From positions 1,529,101 through 1,560,112 of the forward strand of contig NZ_CM001974.1 in the NCBI RefSeq assembly GCF_000406105.1: DNA of 31,012 nt, in the 5' to 3' direction. Positions 10,024 to 18,848 of this stretch are shown piece by piece (position 1 is the stretch's first letter; every line of letters starts with the position of its first letter). Made by a program: the position numbers and the translations under genes. Source of the stretch: Dickeya chrysanthemi NCPPB 402 (lineage in GTDB: Bacteria; Pseudomonadota; Gammaproteobacteria; Enterobacterales; Enterobacteriaceae). The notes under the pieces are model-generated. The model worked only from the letters and a program-made list of their open reading frames with translations. It was not told the DNA's origin and ran no database searches.

Positions 10024-12195
10024 ATGGCGACACGACTGACAGACTCTCCGTCCCGGCTGTCTATTCTCTGGCAGGATGCCTTGCTGAAAATTTCTCAGTC
10101 GCTGCTGCAACAGCGTACGATCCCCGACCTGTTGCAGGCGCTGGACAGCGTGTCATTCTCCGTGGTGCGGTTCGGCCGGGTTAATGTGATCCTGCTTGAT
10201 CCGTTACATAACCAGATGCATTTTTTCCGCCACGATCGTGATTCCGGGCATACGCAATGCAGCGAAGAGGCGGTTCTGCTGGCCAATGGTCCCGGCGGTA
10301 TCGTGTGGAGTACCCAAACGTTGCTGCACTGCGACCGGACGCATTTTCAACGCGATTTCCCCCACCTGATCGACCTGCCGGCGTATATCGGATTAAGCGA
10401 CTATTGTCAGTTGCCGTTGCATGGTACTCATCGCGTGCTGGGCGGAGTGGAGTTCCTCAAAACCGACGGCAGCCGTTTTACCGACAGCGAGCTGGATTTC
10501 TTTCAAACGCTGGCCGGTGTGGTGGCGCTGGTGGTGGAAAACATTCGCGAGCGCGAACACGTGTTGCAAGAAGAAGAGCGCTTGCGTCATGAGCGCGATC
10601 ACCTGCGTATTCTGGTGGATGTCACCAATACCGTGATTTCCAAACTGGAACTGAAGGCGCTGGCGCTGGAAGTGTCGCGCGAGATCCACCGTTTCTTCGG
10701 CATTGATTTTATCGCGCTGGTATTAAAAGACGCAGATGCGCAAGCGCGTTCGCTGAAATACCTTGCCACCGTTTACCCGCCGGCAGGCGCGCCGAAAACG
10801 GTACAAGGCGAGGTGGAGCGAGCGCAAACGCTGGCTGACGGCGTGATGGCGCAACAGCAGCCGCAACTGGTTCAGGTGGCGGAACGCCTGAATCCAGGCG
10901 AACCGCGTCCGCTTTGTCAGTGGTTTGACCGTGAATTGTCCCATGTCTGTCTGCTGCCGTTGTCATTTGGTAACCGGGCGTTGGGGGTGCTGGAACTGGC
11001 GCACCGTTCAGCGCTGGTGGTCAGCGAGGCGGACCTGCGGTTGCTGCGACAGATTGCCGCGCGCATCGCCATTGCACTGGATAACGCGCTGGCGTATGAG
11101 CAGATTACCCGGCTGAAAGATTCGTTGATCCATGAAAACTTCTACCTGACCGAACAGCTGACCGAGCATATCCATCAGCGCAGCGGTGATGAGTTTGGTG
11201 AAATTATCGGCCGTAGCGCAGCGATTCAACAGGTGCTGGAGCAGGTGGCGATGGTGGCCGCCAGCGACAGTACCGTGCTGATTCTCGGCGAAACCGGCAC
11301 CGGTAAAGAACTGATTGCCCGCGCCATCCACAGCCTGAGCCAGCGAAAATCCCAGCGCATGATAAAAATGAATTGCGCCGCCATTCCCTCCGGCCTGCTG
11401 GAAAGCGACCTGTTCGGGCATGAAAAGGGCGCGTTTACCGGCGCCACCAGCCAGCGTCAGGGGCGGTTTGAACTGGCGGATAACAGCACGCTGTTTCTGG
11501 ATGAGGTCGGGGATATCCCGCTGGAATTGCAGCCTAAGTTGCTGCGGGTGTTGCAGGAACGGGAGATCGAGCGGCTGGGCGGCAGCAAAGTTATCCCGGT
11601 GGATGTCCGGTTGATCGCCGCCACCAACCGTGACCTGAAACAGATGGTGGCGGACCGCGAATACCGTAGTGATCTCTATTACCGTCTTAACGTCTTTCCC
11701 ATCGTCATTCCGCCATTGCGCGAACGGCCGGAAGATATCCCGCTGCTGGTGAAGTTCTTTACCCGCAAGATTGCCCGCCGTATGAATCGCACCATCGACA
11801 GCATTCCATCCGAGATGTTGCGTCAGTTGAGCCGGTTGCCGTGGCCCGGCAACGTGCGGGAACTGGAAAATGTGGTGGAACGGGCGGTGATCCTGACGCG
11901 CGGCACCACGCTTAATCTGCAGATAGATGAACTACAACATCACCTGTCGCCGCTGGATGTGCCCAAACCGTCGTACCGTGATATTGCACCACCGGTGGAA
12001 ACCAAAAGGCCGGATCCGCTGGCCGCAGACGATGAATCGGAGCGTGAGCGCATTATTCGGGTGTTGCGGGAAACCAATGGGATCGTCGCCGGCCCCAAAG
12101 GTGCGGCTGCCCGACTTGGCCTCAAGCGCACCACGTTACTATCGCGTATGCAACGTATGGGCATTTCCGCCCGGGAAATAGAAGGGATTTCCTGA
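10024..12195 (+). CDS. fhlA: Formate hydrogenlyase transcriptional activator
   Basis: 723 residues from the ATG at 10024 (E. coli FhlA is 692). An in-frame GTG at 9949 would add 25 atypical residues. Two N-terminal GAF-type sensory regions (about 20-190 and 200-370) bind formate in the E. coli protein. The sigma54-interacting AAA+ domain follows: Walker A GETGTGKE near 422, GAFTGA near 469, Walker B LFLDEVGD, and the arginine-finger region [16 protein letters not shown]. A C-terminal Fis-type helix-turn-helix ends it ([20 protein letters not shown]). It should activate the three sigma54 promoters seen in this window (hydN, hyfA, hypC) when formate accumulates. In E. coli fhlA follows hypABCDE; here it stands alone. 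HyfR, the regulator of E. coli hyf, is absent from the window, so FhlA probably drives hyf. Confidence 0.94.
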   Translation: MATRLTDSPSRLSILWQDALLKISQSLLQQRTIPDLLQALDSVSFSVVRFGRVNVILLDPLHNQMHFFRHDRDSGHTQCSEEAVLLANGPGGIVWSTQTLLHCDRTHFQRDFPHLIDLPAYIGLSDYCQLPLHGTHRVLGGVEFLKTDGSRFTDSELDFFQTLAGVVALVVENIREREHVLQEEERLRHERDHLRILVDVTNTVISKLELKALALEVSREIHRFFGIDFIALVLKDADAQARSLKYLATVYPPAGAPKTVQGEVERAQTLADGVMAQQQPQLVQVAERLNPGEPRPLCQWFDRELSHVCLLPLSFGNRALGVLELAHRSALVVSEADLRLLRQIAARIAIALDNALAYEQITRLKDSLIHENFYLTEQLTEHIHQRSGDEFGEIIGRSAAIQQVLEQVAMVAASDSTVLILGETGTGKELIARAIHSLSQRKSQRMIKMNCAAIPSGLLESDLFGHEKGAFTGATSQRQGRFELADNSTLFLDEVGDIPLELQPKLLRVLQEREIERLGGSKVIPVDVRLIAATNRDLKQMVADREYRSDLYYRLNVFPIVIPPLRERPEDIPLLVKFFTRKIARRMNRTIDSIPSEMLRQLSRLPWPGNVRELENVVERAVILTRGTTLNLQIDELQHHLSPLDVPKPSYRDIAPPVETKRPDPLAADDESERERIIRVLRETNGIVAGPKGAAARLGLKRTTLLSRMQRMGISAREIEGIS

Positions 12196-12276
12196 TAAGA
12201 CTCAGATAAGCATCCGTGAGCAGCTCGGAGATTGAGGACGCTTGGTTTATATCGTTTCATTTATAGCCATTGGCTT

Positions 12277-13293
12277 TTATAAGCTCATACCGATCTGAGC
12301 TGCAATCTTGATGGCTAACTGTCGAAAGTCTTTTTTGGCATCGCTAACGGCATTGGCATGACTGCCGATAGCACCGTCGGCTGACGTCAGATTGAATATC
12401 GGTTTACGGTATTCCTGCGCCATGGGGATGAGGCTACGGTAATGCTTAATTGTGGCCAGGCAATAGGGGTCGGATTCTTGTTTCATGTTCTGAACCGGAC
12501 TTTCATTGAGAACGGCCTCACGATACACAGAAGGGATACGTTGTACCCACTTGTCATAAGCTTTTACAGGGCGATCCAAACGTACTCCGTGTTGTTGACA
12601 CAGATAGCCGATAGGGAGCATCTTGCCTGTCGGTAACTTGAAGTTAGGATGATTCTGAGATTCGGGGCTATCTTGCCAATTATCCAGACGCTTGCGCCAA
12701 AGATTCTTCCAGCCTCTTAGCGTCGGCCCTAGGTTGCTCAGGCCCTGAAGCGAAAAGAGATCTGCCCCGAGCGGAATCGCCACATAATCGGTAGCCAGTA
12801 GTACGGATCGATTTATCGCTCCCAGATTGGGGCCGATATCAACCAGTATAATGTCAGCTTGCACTTTTTCGGCGGCCATCTGCATGACTTGCCAAAATGC
12901 GGTCAGTATTCGCATTGGACGATATAAATTGTTATCGGCCATGCTATTTGGCCATTCAGATGACAGCAAATCCTCAAAACCAGATAGCGCCACATCTCCA
13001 GGCAAAAGATAAAGGTCGGTAGCAATGTTTTGTAGGTGTGGTTGAGTGATATCACCGACACCGGTTAACGGCTTGATGCACTGATAAATAGTGGAACTGG
13101 AGCTTGGAGTATTCCAGATGGCTTCAATACGATTTTCATCCAGAAAGGCCGCCGTTAGGTTGGCTTGAGGATCCAGGTCCGCTATTACGACTCTTTTTCT
13201 CAGATGAGCAAACATCCAGGCCAGATGATAAATCAAAGAGGTTTTGCCGACGCCACCTTTGTTATTGAAAAATGTCAGAACTGGGATGCTCAT
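12277..13293 (-). CDS. ParA-family (MinD/Soj-type) ATPase, orphan
   Basis: 338 residues. The deviant Walker A (NKGGVGKTS, residues 11-19) with its signature Lys, a Walker A' (VVIADLDPQANLTAAFL) and a Walker B (IILVDIGPNLGAINRS) are all intact, so the protein should bind and hydrolyse ATP as a dimer. No N-terminal DNA-binding domain of the plasmid P1 ParA type is present, and no ParB gene or parS cluster is visible. It overlaps the upstream AlbA_2 gene by four bases (ATGA), implying co-translation and joint function. Base composition is AT-richer than fhlA and fdhF on either side. Its role is unknown. Options are partition-like positioning or an ATPase in a defence or stress module with its partner. 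Chromosome segregation is unlikely given the absence of ParB. Confidence 0.85.
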   Translation of the reverse strand: MSIPVLTFFNNKGGVGKTSLIYHLAWMFAHLRKRVVIADLDPQANLTAAFLDENRIEAIWNTPSSSSTIYQCIKPLTGVGDITQPHLQNIATDLYLLPGDVALSGFEDLLSSEWPNSMADNNLYRPMRILTAFWQVMQMAAEKVQADIILVDIGPNLGAINRSVLLATDYVAIPLGADLFSLQGLSNLGPTLRGWKNLWRKRLDNWQDSPESQNHPNFKLPTGKMLPIGYLCQQHGVRLDRPVKAYDKWVQRIPSVYREAVLNESPVQNMKQESDPYCLATIKHYRSLIPMAQEYRKPIFNLTSADGAIGSHANAVSDAKKDFRQLAIKIAAQIGMSL

Positions 13294-14498
13294 GGTTTAC
13301 CTCGCAAAATACAGACCACTGCTGTCTGGTTTGTCTCAAATTCCAGAGGTGGATTACCATTCCTATCCATCTCCCGTCTGGCGGTAGCGATACCGCGACC
13401 AAAAGCCTGTATAAAGCCAAATGTCTTTAACACATCGGCAATATTAGGATTACGGTAGTCTGTCACACCGGGTTGACCAAAGTTTTCTGGAGTGACATTA
13501 CCATAGGGACCACCAGGGCTATTGATTTCAATACGATCATTAAACCAATACACACGAATAGGCGCATTAGTGCTCTCGTAAGTTCTGTGTAGAACAGCGT
13601 TGTAGAGAATCTGTTGCAGCGCAGCTTGTGGGTAGGGTGATGAAATCAGATGGGTTGCGTGTGAGGTAATGTCCACTGCTGAGCGGTTGTGCGCTTTTAG
13701 CTTTTCTTCTGCTCGGCGGAGCATGTCGACAATGCTGCCATTGATTTCTTCTTCATCAATAACTGGGTCAGCAAGTTCTGTGCCGTCTATCCTCAAAAAC
13801 TGAATATAGGCACCAGGCAGAAAATCTTGCGGGCTTTTTCCTAGTGCAAGCAAACCGAGGACTGTTGGCGTTGTATCTTCAGGAGATACAATCATACGAC
13901 ACGACGCCAGACGCTCTTCATAACTTCGCCCATTTTCTTCCAGAACATCGTCGGCAAATGCTTGTGGCAAATATTCACTTTCAAAAATCATTCGAGATAA
14001 ATCACTTAGCCTTGCAGTGGGGAGCGGATAAATATCAAAGGGTAAATTTTTATAACGGCGTTTCTCGTTTAGCACACGCTCTTCTTGGGCATTGGCAATT
14101 GAACGCCGGGGGCCAGTGCGTATCCAGATGCGGCCTTCATACTTTACTGGTGGCATGTCGGAAGGAATGACGGTTACTACTGCGATATCCTTGCCTTTGA
14201 GCGTTCGCTTTTCAACCGTTAAAACAGGTAAAGGTAGGATGTTTCCATCTGTTTTCATATCCGCCAAAGACAACAGTAGTTGATCAGTGATTTCCAGATT
14301 GCTGGGGTCACCATTATCTTTCGCGCCGATGAACAATACTCCAGGCTGGTTATACCCTGGCAAATCGTTAGCAAAAGCGCAGACTGCCTGACGTGCTTTC
14401 TTAGGAACATCGCCCTTAAATGTTTCTTTACGTTCAGCACGATCTGACTCTGTATCATTCAACAGAGCCAGTAATTCATCATTGGTCAGTCTTGGCAT
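13290..14498 (-). CDS. Schlafen AlbA_2 domain protein with C-terminal ATPase-like domain
   Basis: 402 residues from the ATG at 14498, which has CAGGAG seven bases upstream; an in-frame ATG at 14543 does not. The N-terminal part (about 1-140) is a Schlafen AlbA_2 domain: SDRAERKETFKG near residue 20 with its Glu/Lys pattern, VCAFANDLPGYNQPGVLFIGAKD, and the closing PVKYEGRIWIRTGPRRSIAN. The C-terminal part has a GHKL/HATPase_c_4-like region of the type found in putative RecG-like transcriptional regulators, with the N-box-like LQQILYNAVLHRTY around 290-305, IEINSPGGPYG, and AFGRGIATARREM. Such proteins have been linked to transcription control, and AlbA_2 domains recur in anti-phage genes. The downstream ParA-like gene overlaps it by four bases. 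The substrate and role are unknown. Confidence 0.85.
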   Translation of the reverse strand: MPRLTNDELLALLNDTESDRAERKETFKGDVPKKARQAVCAFANDLPGYNQPGVLFIGAKDNGDPSNLEITDQLLLSLADMKTDGNILPLPVLTVEKRTLKGKDIAVVTVIPSDMPPVKYEGRIWIRTGPRRSIANAQEERVLNEKRRYKNLPFDIYPLPTARLSDLSRMIFESEYLPQAFADDVLEENGRSYEERLASCRMIVSPEDTTPTVLGLLALGKSPQDFLPGAYIQFLRIDGTELADPVIDEEEINGSIVDMLRRAEEKLKAHNRSAVDITSHATHLISSPYPQAALQQILYNAVLHRTYESTNAPIRVYWFNDRIEINSPGGPYGNVTPENFGQPGVTDYRNPNIADVLKTFGFIQAFGRGIATARREMDRNGNPPLEFETNQTAVVCILRGKP

Positions 14499-14724
14499 GG
14501 TCGTACTCCTGCAGCTCAAACAGCATTGCCTGATAGTTGTCATCTGATCGGGGATGCAGACCAGATAGGGTATCCATTTACTAACAGAACTTAGTCGTGC
14601 TGATCATAGCATTTGTGGGCCGTCTTCAAAATCCAACTCTATGCGCATAAATGCGGACTGAGAGTTGTACAGATTGATTGGAAGGGTTTCCTGACGAGGC
14701 AATGGATAAGGCTGTGGAATTAAT

Positions 14725-14761
14725 GAGAAAGAACCTCTCCTCCCCGGCAGGAGAGGAGAGG
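14725..14761 (-). terminator. Probable fdhF terminator
   Basis: Just after the fdhF stop on the minus strand, CCTCTCCT pairs with AGGAGAGG to form a strong GC-rich stem, followed by TTCTTTCTC. The T tract is broken, so efficiency is uncertain. The rest of the gap up to 14498 holds nothing I recognise. Confidence 0.6.
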
Positions 14762-14767
14762 TAGGCG

Positions 14768-16918
14768 TTAACCCGCCACTTCCGCTTCTTTACGCAGACG
14801 GGCCTTCAGCGCGCTGTATTCCTGTCTGACATAGTTTTCCGCCCAGTTCTGATCGGCGATCGGCTCCAGTTTTACCGCACAGTGCTTGTATTCCGGCGTT
14901 TTGGCGATCGGGTCCACTTCGTCAAGCGTCAGCTCGTTGCAGGCGCCAATCCACCACTGGTAGGTCATATAAACCGCACCTTTATTGATGCGTTCGCTGA
15001 CCATCGCCCGGCTGATCACCTTGCCGCGGCGCGATGCCACCCAGGTGAGCTGCTGGTCGCGGATACCGAGCGCGGCGGCGTCTTCCGGGTTCATCTGCAC
15101 GTAGCCCGGTTCGTCCGCCAGCGTTTGAAGTGCGGTACAGTTGCCGGTCATGGAGCGGCAGGAGTAGTGGCCCACTTCACGCACCGTGGAGAGCACCAGC
15201 GGGTAGTCGGCGTCGGTCAGTTCCATCGGCGGATGCCATTCCGTCGCAAACAGCAACCCTTTACCGTTCGGGCGGTCGAACTTGTTACCGGCGTACAACC
15301 ACGGTGTTCCGGGGCTGTCTTCGGTCAGACACGGCCACGGTATATAACCCAGACCGGCCATTTTCTCGTAGGTGGCACCGTAGTAAAGCGGGCACAGGTT
15401 GCGCAACTCATCCCAGATTTCCTGGGTGTTGTTGTAATGCATCGGGTAGCCCATGGCGGTTGCCATCAGGCTGATGATTTCCCAGTCCGGCTTCACATTG
15501 CCTTTCGGTTCCACGGCCTTGTAGAAGCGTTGGAAACCACGGTCGGCGGCGGAATATACCCCTTCATGCTCGCCCCACGAAGTCGCGGGGAAGATAACAT
15601 CCGCTACGGCGGCGGTCTTGGTCATGAAGATGTCTTGAACTATCAACAATTCCAGTTGGTTGAAGGTTTCACGCACCACCGACAAGTCCGGCTCGGTTTG
15701 CAGCGGGTCTTCCCCCATCAGGTAATTAGCCCTGATCTTGCCTTCTTTGATCATGTGCGGAACATCGGTCAGCGAGTAGCCGATGCGGTCAGACAGCGAT
15801 GGCACGCCCCAGGCTTTGGCGAATTTCTCGCGCACATCTGCATCGGTGACTTTCTGGTAACCGGGGAACTGGTTCGGCAGCGCGCCCATATCGCAGGCAC
15901 CCTGTACGTTGTTCTGCCCACGCACCGGGCCGACGCCGACGTTCGGGCGGCCGAGGTTGCCGGTCAGCAGCGCCAGGCCGGACAGGCCTTTCACCACGTC
16001 GACCCCTTGCGTCCACTGGGTGACGCCCATGCCCCACAAAATGGTGGCGGACGGCGCAGCGGCATACATACGAATCGCATCGCGGATCAACTGCGGGTCG
16101 AGCCCGGTGATGTCCGCGACGTATTCCGGGGTGTATTTCGCGACGATGGCGCGGTATTCATCGAACCCTTCGGTGTGCTGCGCCACAAAGTTCGTGTCAT
16201 ACAGCCCTTCGTTGAGCAGCACATTGGCGAACGCGTTGACCAGCGCCATGTTGGAGCCGTTCTTCAGCGGCAGCCACAGGTCGGCAATGCGGGCGGTTTC
16301 GATATGACGCGGGTCGCAAACGATGATTTTAGCGCCGCGCTCTTTGGCTTTGATGATGCGACGCGCCACGATCGGGTGGGAGTCGGCGGCATTGTAACCA
16401 AACACCAGAATGCAGTCGGTTTTTTCGATTTCACAAATCGAGTTACTCATCGCCCCGTTGCCCAGCGTAACCTGCAAGCCGGAAACGGAGGGGCCGTGGC
16501 AGACGCGGGCGCAACAGTCGATGTTGTTGGTGCCGGTGACCGCACGGGCGAATTTTTGCATCACGTAGTTGGTTTCGTTACCCGGGCCACGAGAGGAACC
16601 GGTGTGCATGATGGCGTCCGCGCCGTACTTCTCTTTGATGGCTTTCAGGCGGGAACTGGCGAAATCGATGGCCTCCTCCCAGGAGACCACTTCGAACGGC
16701 GCACCTTTCTGGCGGCGGATCATCGGCTGTTTCAGTCGCGGGGTTAACAGCTTGGTATCGTTGAGAAAATCCCAGCCATAATAGCCTTTTAAACACAGTT
16801 CGCCTTCGTTGGTCAGGCCGTTGGCGCCTTCTGCGCCCACCACTTTGCCATTTTCCACCAACAGGTTAATTTTGCAGCCTGACCCACAATATGGGCAGAC
16901 GGTAATCACTTTCTGCAT
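14768..16918 (-). CDS. fdhF: Formate dehydrogenase H, cysteine-type
   Basis: 716 residues, collinear with E. coli FdhF (715). It oxidises formate to CO2 in the cytoplasm using bis-MGD molybdenum and one [4Fe-4S] cluster. The cluster ligands are CPYCGSGC and the later Cys in LCLKGYYGWDF. The active-site residue that is selenocysteine (TGA) in E. coli is a normal cysteine here: codon TGC at 16501-16499, residue 140, in DCCARVCHGPSV. The neighbouring His and the Mo-site Arg region (GVGPVRGQNNVQGACDMGALP) are kept. The ATG at 16918 has AAGGAGAG seven bases upstream. An ATG at 16936 overlaps that ribosome site and is unlikely. It is downstream of hydN, 34 bases on, in one transcript. Cysteine variants generally turn over more slowly than Sec enzymes but need no SelABCD. 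Confidence 0.97.
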   Translation of the reverse strand: MQKVITVCPYCGSGCKINLLVENGKVVGAEGANGLTNEGELCLKGYYGWDFLNDTKLLTPRLKQPMIRRQKGAPFEVVSWEEAIDFASSRLKAIKEKYGADAIMHTGSSRGPGNETNYVMQKFARAVTGTNNIDCCARVCHGPSVSGLQVTLGNGAMSNSICEIEKTDCILVFGYNAADSHPIVARRIIKAKERGAKIIVCDPRHIETARIADLWLPLKNGSNMALVNAFANVLLNEGLYDTNFVAQHTEGFDEYRAIVAKYTPEYVADITGLDPQLIRDAIRMYAAAPSATILWGMGVTQWTQGVDVVKGLSGLALLTGNLGRPNVGVGPVRGQNNVQGACDMGALPNQFPGYQKVTDADVREKFAKAWGVPSLSDRIGYSLTDVPHMIKEGKIRANYLMGEDPLQTEPDLSVVRETFNQLELLIVQDIFMTKTAAVADVIFPATSWGEHEGVYSAADRGFQRFYKAVEPKGNVKPDWEIISLMATAMGYPMHYNNTQEIWDELRNLCPLYYGATYEKMAGLGYIPWPCLTEDSPGTPWLYAGNKFDRPNGKGLLFATEWHPPMELTDADYPLVLSTVREVGHYSCRSMTGNCTALQTLADEPGYVQMNPEDAAALGIRDQQLTWVASRRGKVISRAMVSERINKGAVYMTYQWWIGACNELTLDEVDPIAKTPEYKHCAVKLEPIADQNWAENYVRQEYSALKARLRKEAEVAG

Positions 16919-16952
16919 GACATTGCTCTCCTTCATTGTACCGACGGCACGC

Positions 16953-17495
16953 TCAGAATTTCATTTCCGCGGCTTCATCAAGTGCTGCGCGCCGCTGTTT
17001 ACGTAGGATCATCTCCTGAATGTCGTCCCGGCTTATCAGGCGCAGGGCTTTGGTAGGACAGACTTCGACACAGGCCGGACCGTTGGCGCGTCCTTCGCAC
17101 AGGTCGCACTTGTGCGCTTCCGCCTTAATACAGTTGCCCAACGTCTGATAATGGCTGATACGCGCCACCGGTTTACTGATCACCGTCATGGCGCCGTACG
17201 GACAAGCCACCACGCAGGTTTTGCAACCGATACATTTCTCTTGCTGCACCCGGATATGATCGCCGGCATGAACGATAGCCCCGTTGGGGCACACATTGGC
17301 GCAGGGCGCATCTTCACAGTGACGGCACTGAATCGTGGTGCTGACATTCAGCCCCTTCACCACTTTGAGTCGCGGCGTGAAATGTTCCGTAGACAGCGAT
17401 GACGGGTTGCCATCACTGTGGGCCAGCACACAGGCGACTTCGCAGGTGCGGCAGCCAATGCATTTCCTGGGGTCTGCTAAAACGAACCGGTTCAT
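16953..17495 (-). CDS. hydN: HydN-type four-cluster ferredoxin
   Basis: 180 residues (E. coli HydN 175). Four [4Fe-4S] cysteine sets are visible: CIGCRTCEVAC, CRHCEDAPCANVCP, CIGCKTCVVACP and CDLCEGRANGPACVEVCP. The protein is soluble, with no signal peptide or membrane helix. In E. coli it assists formate dehydrogenase H, probably as an electron carrier or maturation partner. The ATG at 17495 follows AAGGAGA; a longer reading frame starting further up would begin upstream of the likely transcription start and is rejected. It is the first gene of a hydN-fdhF operon behind a sigma54 promoter at 17573-17589. It resembles HyfA at the other end of the cluster, and the two may be partly exchangeable. 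Confidence 0.94.
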   Translation of the reverse strand: MNRFVLADPRKCIGCRTCEVACVLAHSDGNPSSLSTEHFTPRLKVVKGLNVSTTIQCRHCEDAPCANVCPNGAIVHAGDHIRVQQEKCIGCKTCVVACPYGAMTVISKPVARISHYQTLGNCIKAEAHKCDLCEGRANGPACVEVCPTKALRLISRDDIQEMILRKQRRAALDEAAEMKF

Positions 17496-17572
17496 GACAG
17501 GGTCTCCTTCCGCGGCTCTGATGGAATAAAGGTTATGTCGACGGTATAGCCGCCGACACATCGGCATAGACG

Positions 17573-17589
17573 AAGCAGGGTTTGTGCCA
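17573..17589 (-). promoter_or_regulatory. Sigma54 promoter of hydN-fdhF
   Basis: The minus strand reads TGGCAC-AAACC-CTGCTT. The invariant GG (-24) and GC (-12) are separated by exactly ten bases, as the sigma54 consensus requires. Predicted start is near 17562, some 67 bases before the hydN ATG. A candidate FhlA site lies about 160 bp upstream (17729-17745). Confidence 0.88.
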
Positions 17590-17662
17590 GAATGAATGCT
17601 TATATCTTAATTTGCTGATTTTTAATTGTTTTAAGGTGAGAGCAAGGGGCGTGAACACCCGC

Positions 17663-17745
17663 GTCATGCTGGTGACGAGTGTCAATTGACAGGAGTTCGG
17701 CAGATTTGACGACATCTGTCTGATGCGGCGTCGTCCGTGGCGACA
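17663..17745. promoter_or_regulatory. Candidate FhlA binding region upstream of hydN
   Basis: A cluster of GTCA/TGAC and TCG/CGA dyads. GTCA-N6-TGAC lies at 17663-17676, TGAC-GAGT-GTCA at 17673-17684, the perfect palindrome TGTCAATTGACA at 17680-17691, and CGTCG-N7-CGACA at 17729-17745. The last matches an element in the hyfA-hypC intergenic region. Assignment to FhlA is inferred from its recurrence near all three sigma54 promoters. Confidence 0.5.
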
Positions 17746-17950
17746 GGCGGATAAAAAACAAATCTGTTGCGAAGTGCGTTCCATCTCTGAAAACAGACTA
17801 TCGAGGTGATAAAGCCAGACCTTTATTGTTGCCTCAGGATGGTGGTTGCAGGGTGATGGCGCTTTACCCGCACATTTCAGCGGCGCGCAATAGTTTTTTA
17901 TTTTTCAGTGAAATCAACATGGAGCCTTTTTACAGGCAAGAAGACGGGAA

Positions 17951-17979
17951 TTGAACGATTGTATCCCTTGGGATACGGT
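17951..17979 (+). promoter_or_regulatory. Promoter and palindromic operator of the DUF4160/DUF2442 pair
   Basis: TTGAAC (17951-17956), a 17-bp spacer and TACGGT (17974-17979) form a plausible sigma70 promoter with a weak -10. The spacer holds a near-perfect inverted repeat, GTATCCC-TT-GGGATAC (17961-17976), so a bound repressor would block polymerase. An operator inside the promoter is the usual arrangement of autoregulated toxin-antitoxin operons; the HTH protein of this pair is the obvious candidate repressor. Confidence 0.6.
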
Positions 17980-18008
17980 GTTAATCTGCCCATTGACAAG
18001 GAGTGCCA

Positions 18009-18266
18009 ATGCCTGAGATTGCCAGACTGGCAGGGCTAATTTTCCATTTGTACTTTTACGATGATGAACGGCACCATTTGCCGCACGTGCATGTTTGTTA
18101 TGGTCATCATGAACTTATCATCAGTATTCGTACCGGAATCGAGATCGAAGGATATCTGCCGAATAACAAGCGCAAGCTGGCGCTTGCGCATATCCGGGCC
18201 CACCGCCAACAGCTGTTGAGCATGTGGGAACGGGCGGTAGTGGGGAGAAATCCGGGAAAACTGTGA
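18009..18266 (+). CDS. DUF4160 protein, putative toxin-like partner
   Basis: 85 residues. The start ATG at 18009 has AGGAG five bases upstream; a GTG at 18003 overlaps that site. The sequence (EIARLAGLIFHLYFYDDERHHLPHVHVCYGHH, then IEGYLPNNKRKLALAHIRAHRQQLLSMWERA) fits the DUF4160 family, whose mark is the FYDDERHHLPHVHV block with several His. No biochemical function is known to me. Genes of this family are commonly followed by a DUF2442 gene, as here (7-bp gap), and the pair is often suspected of being a toxin-antitoxin system. It sits between the hyf operon and hydN-fdhF but reads against them with its own promoter, so it is probably an unrelated passenger. Confidence 0.85.
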   Translation: MPEIARLAGLIFHLYFYDDERHHLPHVHVCYGHHELIISIRTGIEIEGYLPNNKRKLALAHIRAHRQQLLSMWERAVVGRNPGKL

Positions 18267-18273
18267 GGCATTT

Positions 18274-18762
18274 ATGCATAAAATTGTGGAAGTTGACGTC
18301 ATTGGCGATTTTTCGTTGCGCCTGACCTATGACGATGGTCTGGTTTGCGACATCAATCTTTATCAATATGCGCCCAGCCCGGTGTTTTCGAACGCCAGCC
18401 TGTTTATCAAGTTTGGTCTGCTGCCGGACGGCTCGCTGGAATGGCTGCCTGATATCAAGATTTCCGCATCGGAATTGCGGAAAAAAGGGGAGTCTGTCAG
18501 CCACACGCTGGCGGTGAGAGAACAGAATTTTGCCGATATCATCTCCCGCGCTTTCTATGATGCCGTGATTGAAAACCGGCCGGAAATTCTGCAGGCGGCG
18601 CTGAAAATCGCAGTGGAAAAACATGGTAATAGCACCGTAGCCAAAGAGGCGGGGGCGAAAAGCCGTACCAGCCTGTATAAGTCACTGAATAAAAATACTC
18701 ATGTCAGCCTGGCAACGGTAGTGAGTCTGGCGCACACCGTATTACAACTGGAAGAGAAATAG
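18274..18762 (+). CDS. DUF2442 protein fused to an antitoxin-like HTH domain
   Basis: 162 residues. Residues 1-80 are a DUF2442 domain (VDVIGDFSLRLTYDDGLVCDINLYQY, then FGLLPDGSLEWLPDIKISASELR). Residues 90-162 form a second domain of the HigA/addiction-module-antidote type: ALKIAVEKHGNSTVAKEAGAKSRTSLYKSL, then VSLATVVSLAHTVL, a helix-turn-helix pattern. DUF2442 proteins are usually about 80-90 residues, so the fusion is notable. It suggests that this protein is the antitoxin and autorepressor acting at the palindrome 17961-17976. A GAGG ribosome site lies close to the stop of the upstream gene, so expression is coupled. The gene is convergent with hycI. Confidence 0.85.
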   Translation: MHKIVEVDVIGDFSLRLTYDDGLVCDINLYQYAPSPVFSNASLFIKFGLLPDGSLEWLPDIKISASELRKKGESVSHTLAVREQNFADIISRAFYDAVIENRPEILQAALKIAVEKHGNSTVAKEAGAKSRTSLYKSLNKNTHVSLATVVSLAHTVLQLEEK

Positions 18763-18794
18763 GCGAGAGAGAAGAGCAAAGGCGAAACGGATGT

Positions 18795-18848
18795 CTGCCC
18801 TTCTCACGAGAAGAGCAGATCATACGGGTTAATACCCCACCGGGGTAT
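18795..18848. terminator. Stem-loops between convergent hycI and DUF2442-HTH genes
   Basis: Two hairpins. CTGCCCTTCTC (18795-18805) pairs with GAGAAGAGCAG (18808-18818) with one mismatch, and ATACCCC-ACC-GGGGTAT lies directly after the hycI stop. Neither has a T tract, so they may be RNA-stabilising ends instead of intrinsic terminators. Confidence 0.45.

Noticed and set aside
12277..14498. Plasmid partition locus
   Set aside because: There is no ParB-like gene and no parS-like repeat cluster, and the ParA lacks an N-terminal DNA-binding domain.
14882..16747. 621-codon open frame on the plus strand opposite fdhF
   Set aside because: It lies wholly antisense to a confidently identified gene, has no ribosome site or family features, and its His/Arg/Gly-rich composition is typical of the shadow of a GC-rich gene.
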